Below are positions 63,293 through 64,000 of a DNA stretch of 64,000 nt, one piece after another. Below the pieces are notes generated by a model. It was not told where the DNA came from. It worked only from the letters and a program-made list of their open reading frames with translations, and ran no database searches. A program made the position numbers and the translations under genes. The number at the start of each line of letters is the position of its first letter. The stretch's first letter is position 1. The DNA comes from Aerococcus urinae (GTDB lineage Bacteria; Bacillota; Bacilli; Lactobacillales; Aerococcaceae): contig NZ_CP014161.1 in assembly GCF_001543175.1 (NCBI RefSeq), positions 930,001 to 994,000 of the forward strand, in the 5' to 3' direction.

Positions 63293-64000
63293 AAATTATC
63301 CTCCTGGAAAAAATACCGTGTTAAATTATCTATGGTTTCATTTAAAAGAAAGTTTTCTTTTTCAATTCGCTTTGCCCAATTTTTAAGAGTAGTCGATTCC
63401 TTTAAATCGATCTTATTCTGGCCTGGACGAATACGATAAATCTGGCCATCTTGTTCTAAAAGCTCTGCTTCAACTAAAACTTTTAGCAATAAGTTAAGGA
63501 GAGGGAGCGGTATCTTTAGATACTGAGCCAAATCTGCCTTTTTCCCGGTCAAATCAAGTTCTTTATAGAATATAAAATAACGATAAAGCAAAGCAAAGTG
63601 ATCGCGAGTGGGCATACCGATTTTTCTTGCTGATATCGGACTATATGAAAACAGATAGATCGTTTCTATATTCTCATTATGAACGAAGTCTCTTAGCTTT
63701 TGCAAATTTTTTGGTAGTTCAAAAATAACTAACTGGCTATAATGTTCCCTGCTCTGCTTCAAGTCTTCTTCCCCTATTAAACAAGATTGACTAGGAATCT
63801 GCTCCTTATATTGAGCGATTAAGGACTTGCTTTCAAAATAATAATAACTTTGGGAAAGGGAAAAAATAAGGTCAGGATTTTTTTCTCTCCGCCAGTCAAC
63901 GATTATTTTTTGATCGCTAGCCATATCGAGCAAAATGGCTTGTGGCCGACTATTTCCCTGCCAGGTATTAATGGATGCTTCGACAACCAGATCAACACTT
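63289..64000 (-). CDS. recJ: Single-stranded-DNA exonuclease RecJ (C-terminal part)
   Basis: Only the 3' end is inside the window; the frame is open to base 64000 ('[20 protein letters not shown]' upstream of residue 'ILLDMA'), so the start and the DHH/DHHA1 catalytic domains lie beyond. The visible part begins at the end of the OB domain ('[11 protein letters not shown]') and continues into the Gram-positive RecJ C-terminal domain ('[16 protein letters not shown]', '[14 protein letters not shown]'). RecJ works in recombination and mismatch repair. A TTG at 63933 is not a real start. It is coupled to apt. Confidence 0.88.
   Translation of the reverse strand, partial: SVDLVVEASINTWQGNSRPQAILLDMASDQKIIVDWRREKNPDLIFSLSQSYYYFESKSLIAQYKEQIPSQSCLIGEEDLKQSREHYSQLVIFELPKNLQKLRDFVHNENIETIYLFSYSPISARKIGMPTRDHFALLYRYFIFYKELDLTGKKADLAQYLKIPLPLLNLLLKVLVEAELLEQDGQIYRIRPGQNKIDLKESTTLKNWAKRIEKENFLLNETIDNLTRYFFQEDNL

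Noticed and set aside
63933-63933. TTG at 63933 as start of a complete gene
   Set aside because: The frame continues upstream to the window edge with RecJ-like sequence; the gene is cut by the window.
1-64000. CRISPR arrays, tRNA or rRNA genes, insertion sequences, prophage
   Set aside because: No spaced direct repeats, no cloverleaf or rRNA sequence that I could see, and no transposase or phage protein among the reading frames.

Overview
This window is about 64 kb of a low-GC Gram-positive chromosome of the order Lactobacillales. The gene order (plsY opposite parE-parC, topA-xerC-codY, recJ-apt, opuC, a T box, LexA and CodY) points to that order. My best guess is Aerococcus or a close relative, but that is an inference from memory of gene order, not from a database search. 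I see no rRNA, tRNA, CRISPR array, prophage or intact insertion sequence.

Layout. Positions 1-6.9 kb hold a plus-strand housekeeping run: the end of an S41 peptidase, signal peptidase I, rbgA, rnhB, dprA and topA. 7-15.1 kb carries xerC-codY, plsY on the other strand, parE-parC and the family II pyrophosphatase ppaC. 15.1-18.4 kb has a structured leader and a TrpXYZ-like ABC importer. 18.5-22.7 kb is an RpiR-type regulator divergent from a covalent-FMN/FAD fumarate-reductase-like flavoprotein and a GntP-type permease. 22.9-24.2 kb is folP-folK. 24.2-28.1 kb is a degraded stretch with a broken ABC exporter, an orphan gene and an S66 peptidase. 28.3-33.1 kb has a DUF924 gene and the opuC osmoprotectant importer plus an esterase. 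33.2-37.7 kb has a YxjG-type methionine synthase under a T box and a metallopeptidase/membrane-protein operon. 37.8-41.7 kb has a cytoplasmic Cu,Zn-SOD-like gene and a MoxR/VWA three-gene operon. 41.8-49.5 kb is metabolic: HAD phosphatase, fructosamine kinase, FMN reductase, MBL hydrolase, prolyl aminopeptidase and glucose PTS. 49.5-64 kb carries mprF, a lipid kinase, pnuC, two universal stress proteins, nth-fthC, ybaK, nnrD, gdhA, comEB, a PPOX protein, rqcH, lexA, apt and the end of recJ.

The most unusual signal is in front of the TrpXYZ-like importer at 15384-15708. A good promoter is followed by a 27-codon ORF whose end reads Tyr-Tyr-Tyr-Ser-Tyr-Phe. The RNA encoding those tyrosines can pair, at 16 of 18 positions, with the 3' arm of the next large hairpin. 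A 17-18 bp terminator with a 17-T tract closes the leader. This looks like ribosome-mediated attenuation by aromatic amino acids, which is rare in this group, where T boxes usually do this job.

Other points worth attention: an ABC exporter that has lost its signature loop; an endonuclease III in which two of the four cluster cysteines are tyrosines at the exact spacing; a Cu,Zn SOD without any cysteine or signal peptide; a LexA box matching the full consensus on the lexA -35 element; a methionine T box with an AUG specifier; and topA-xerC-codY without the trmFO and hslVU genes that usually lie between them.
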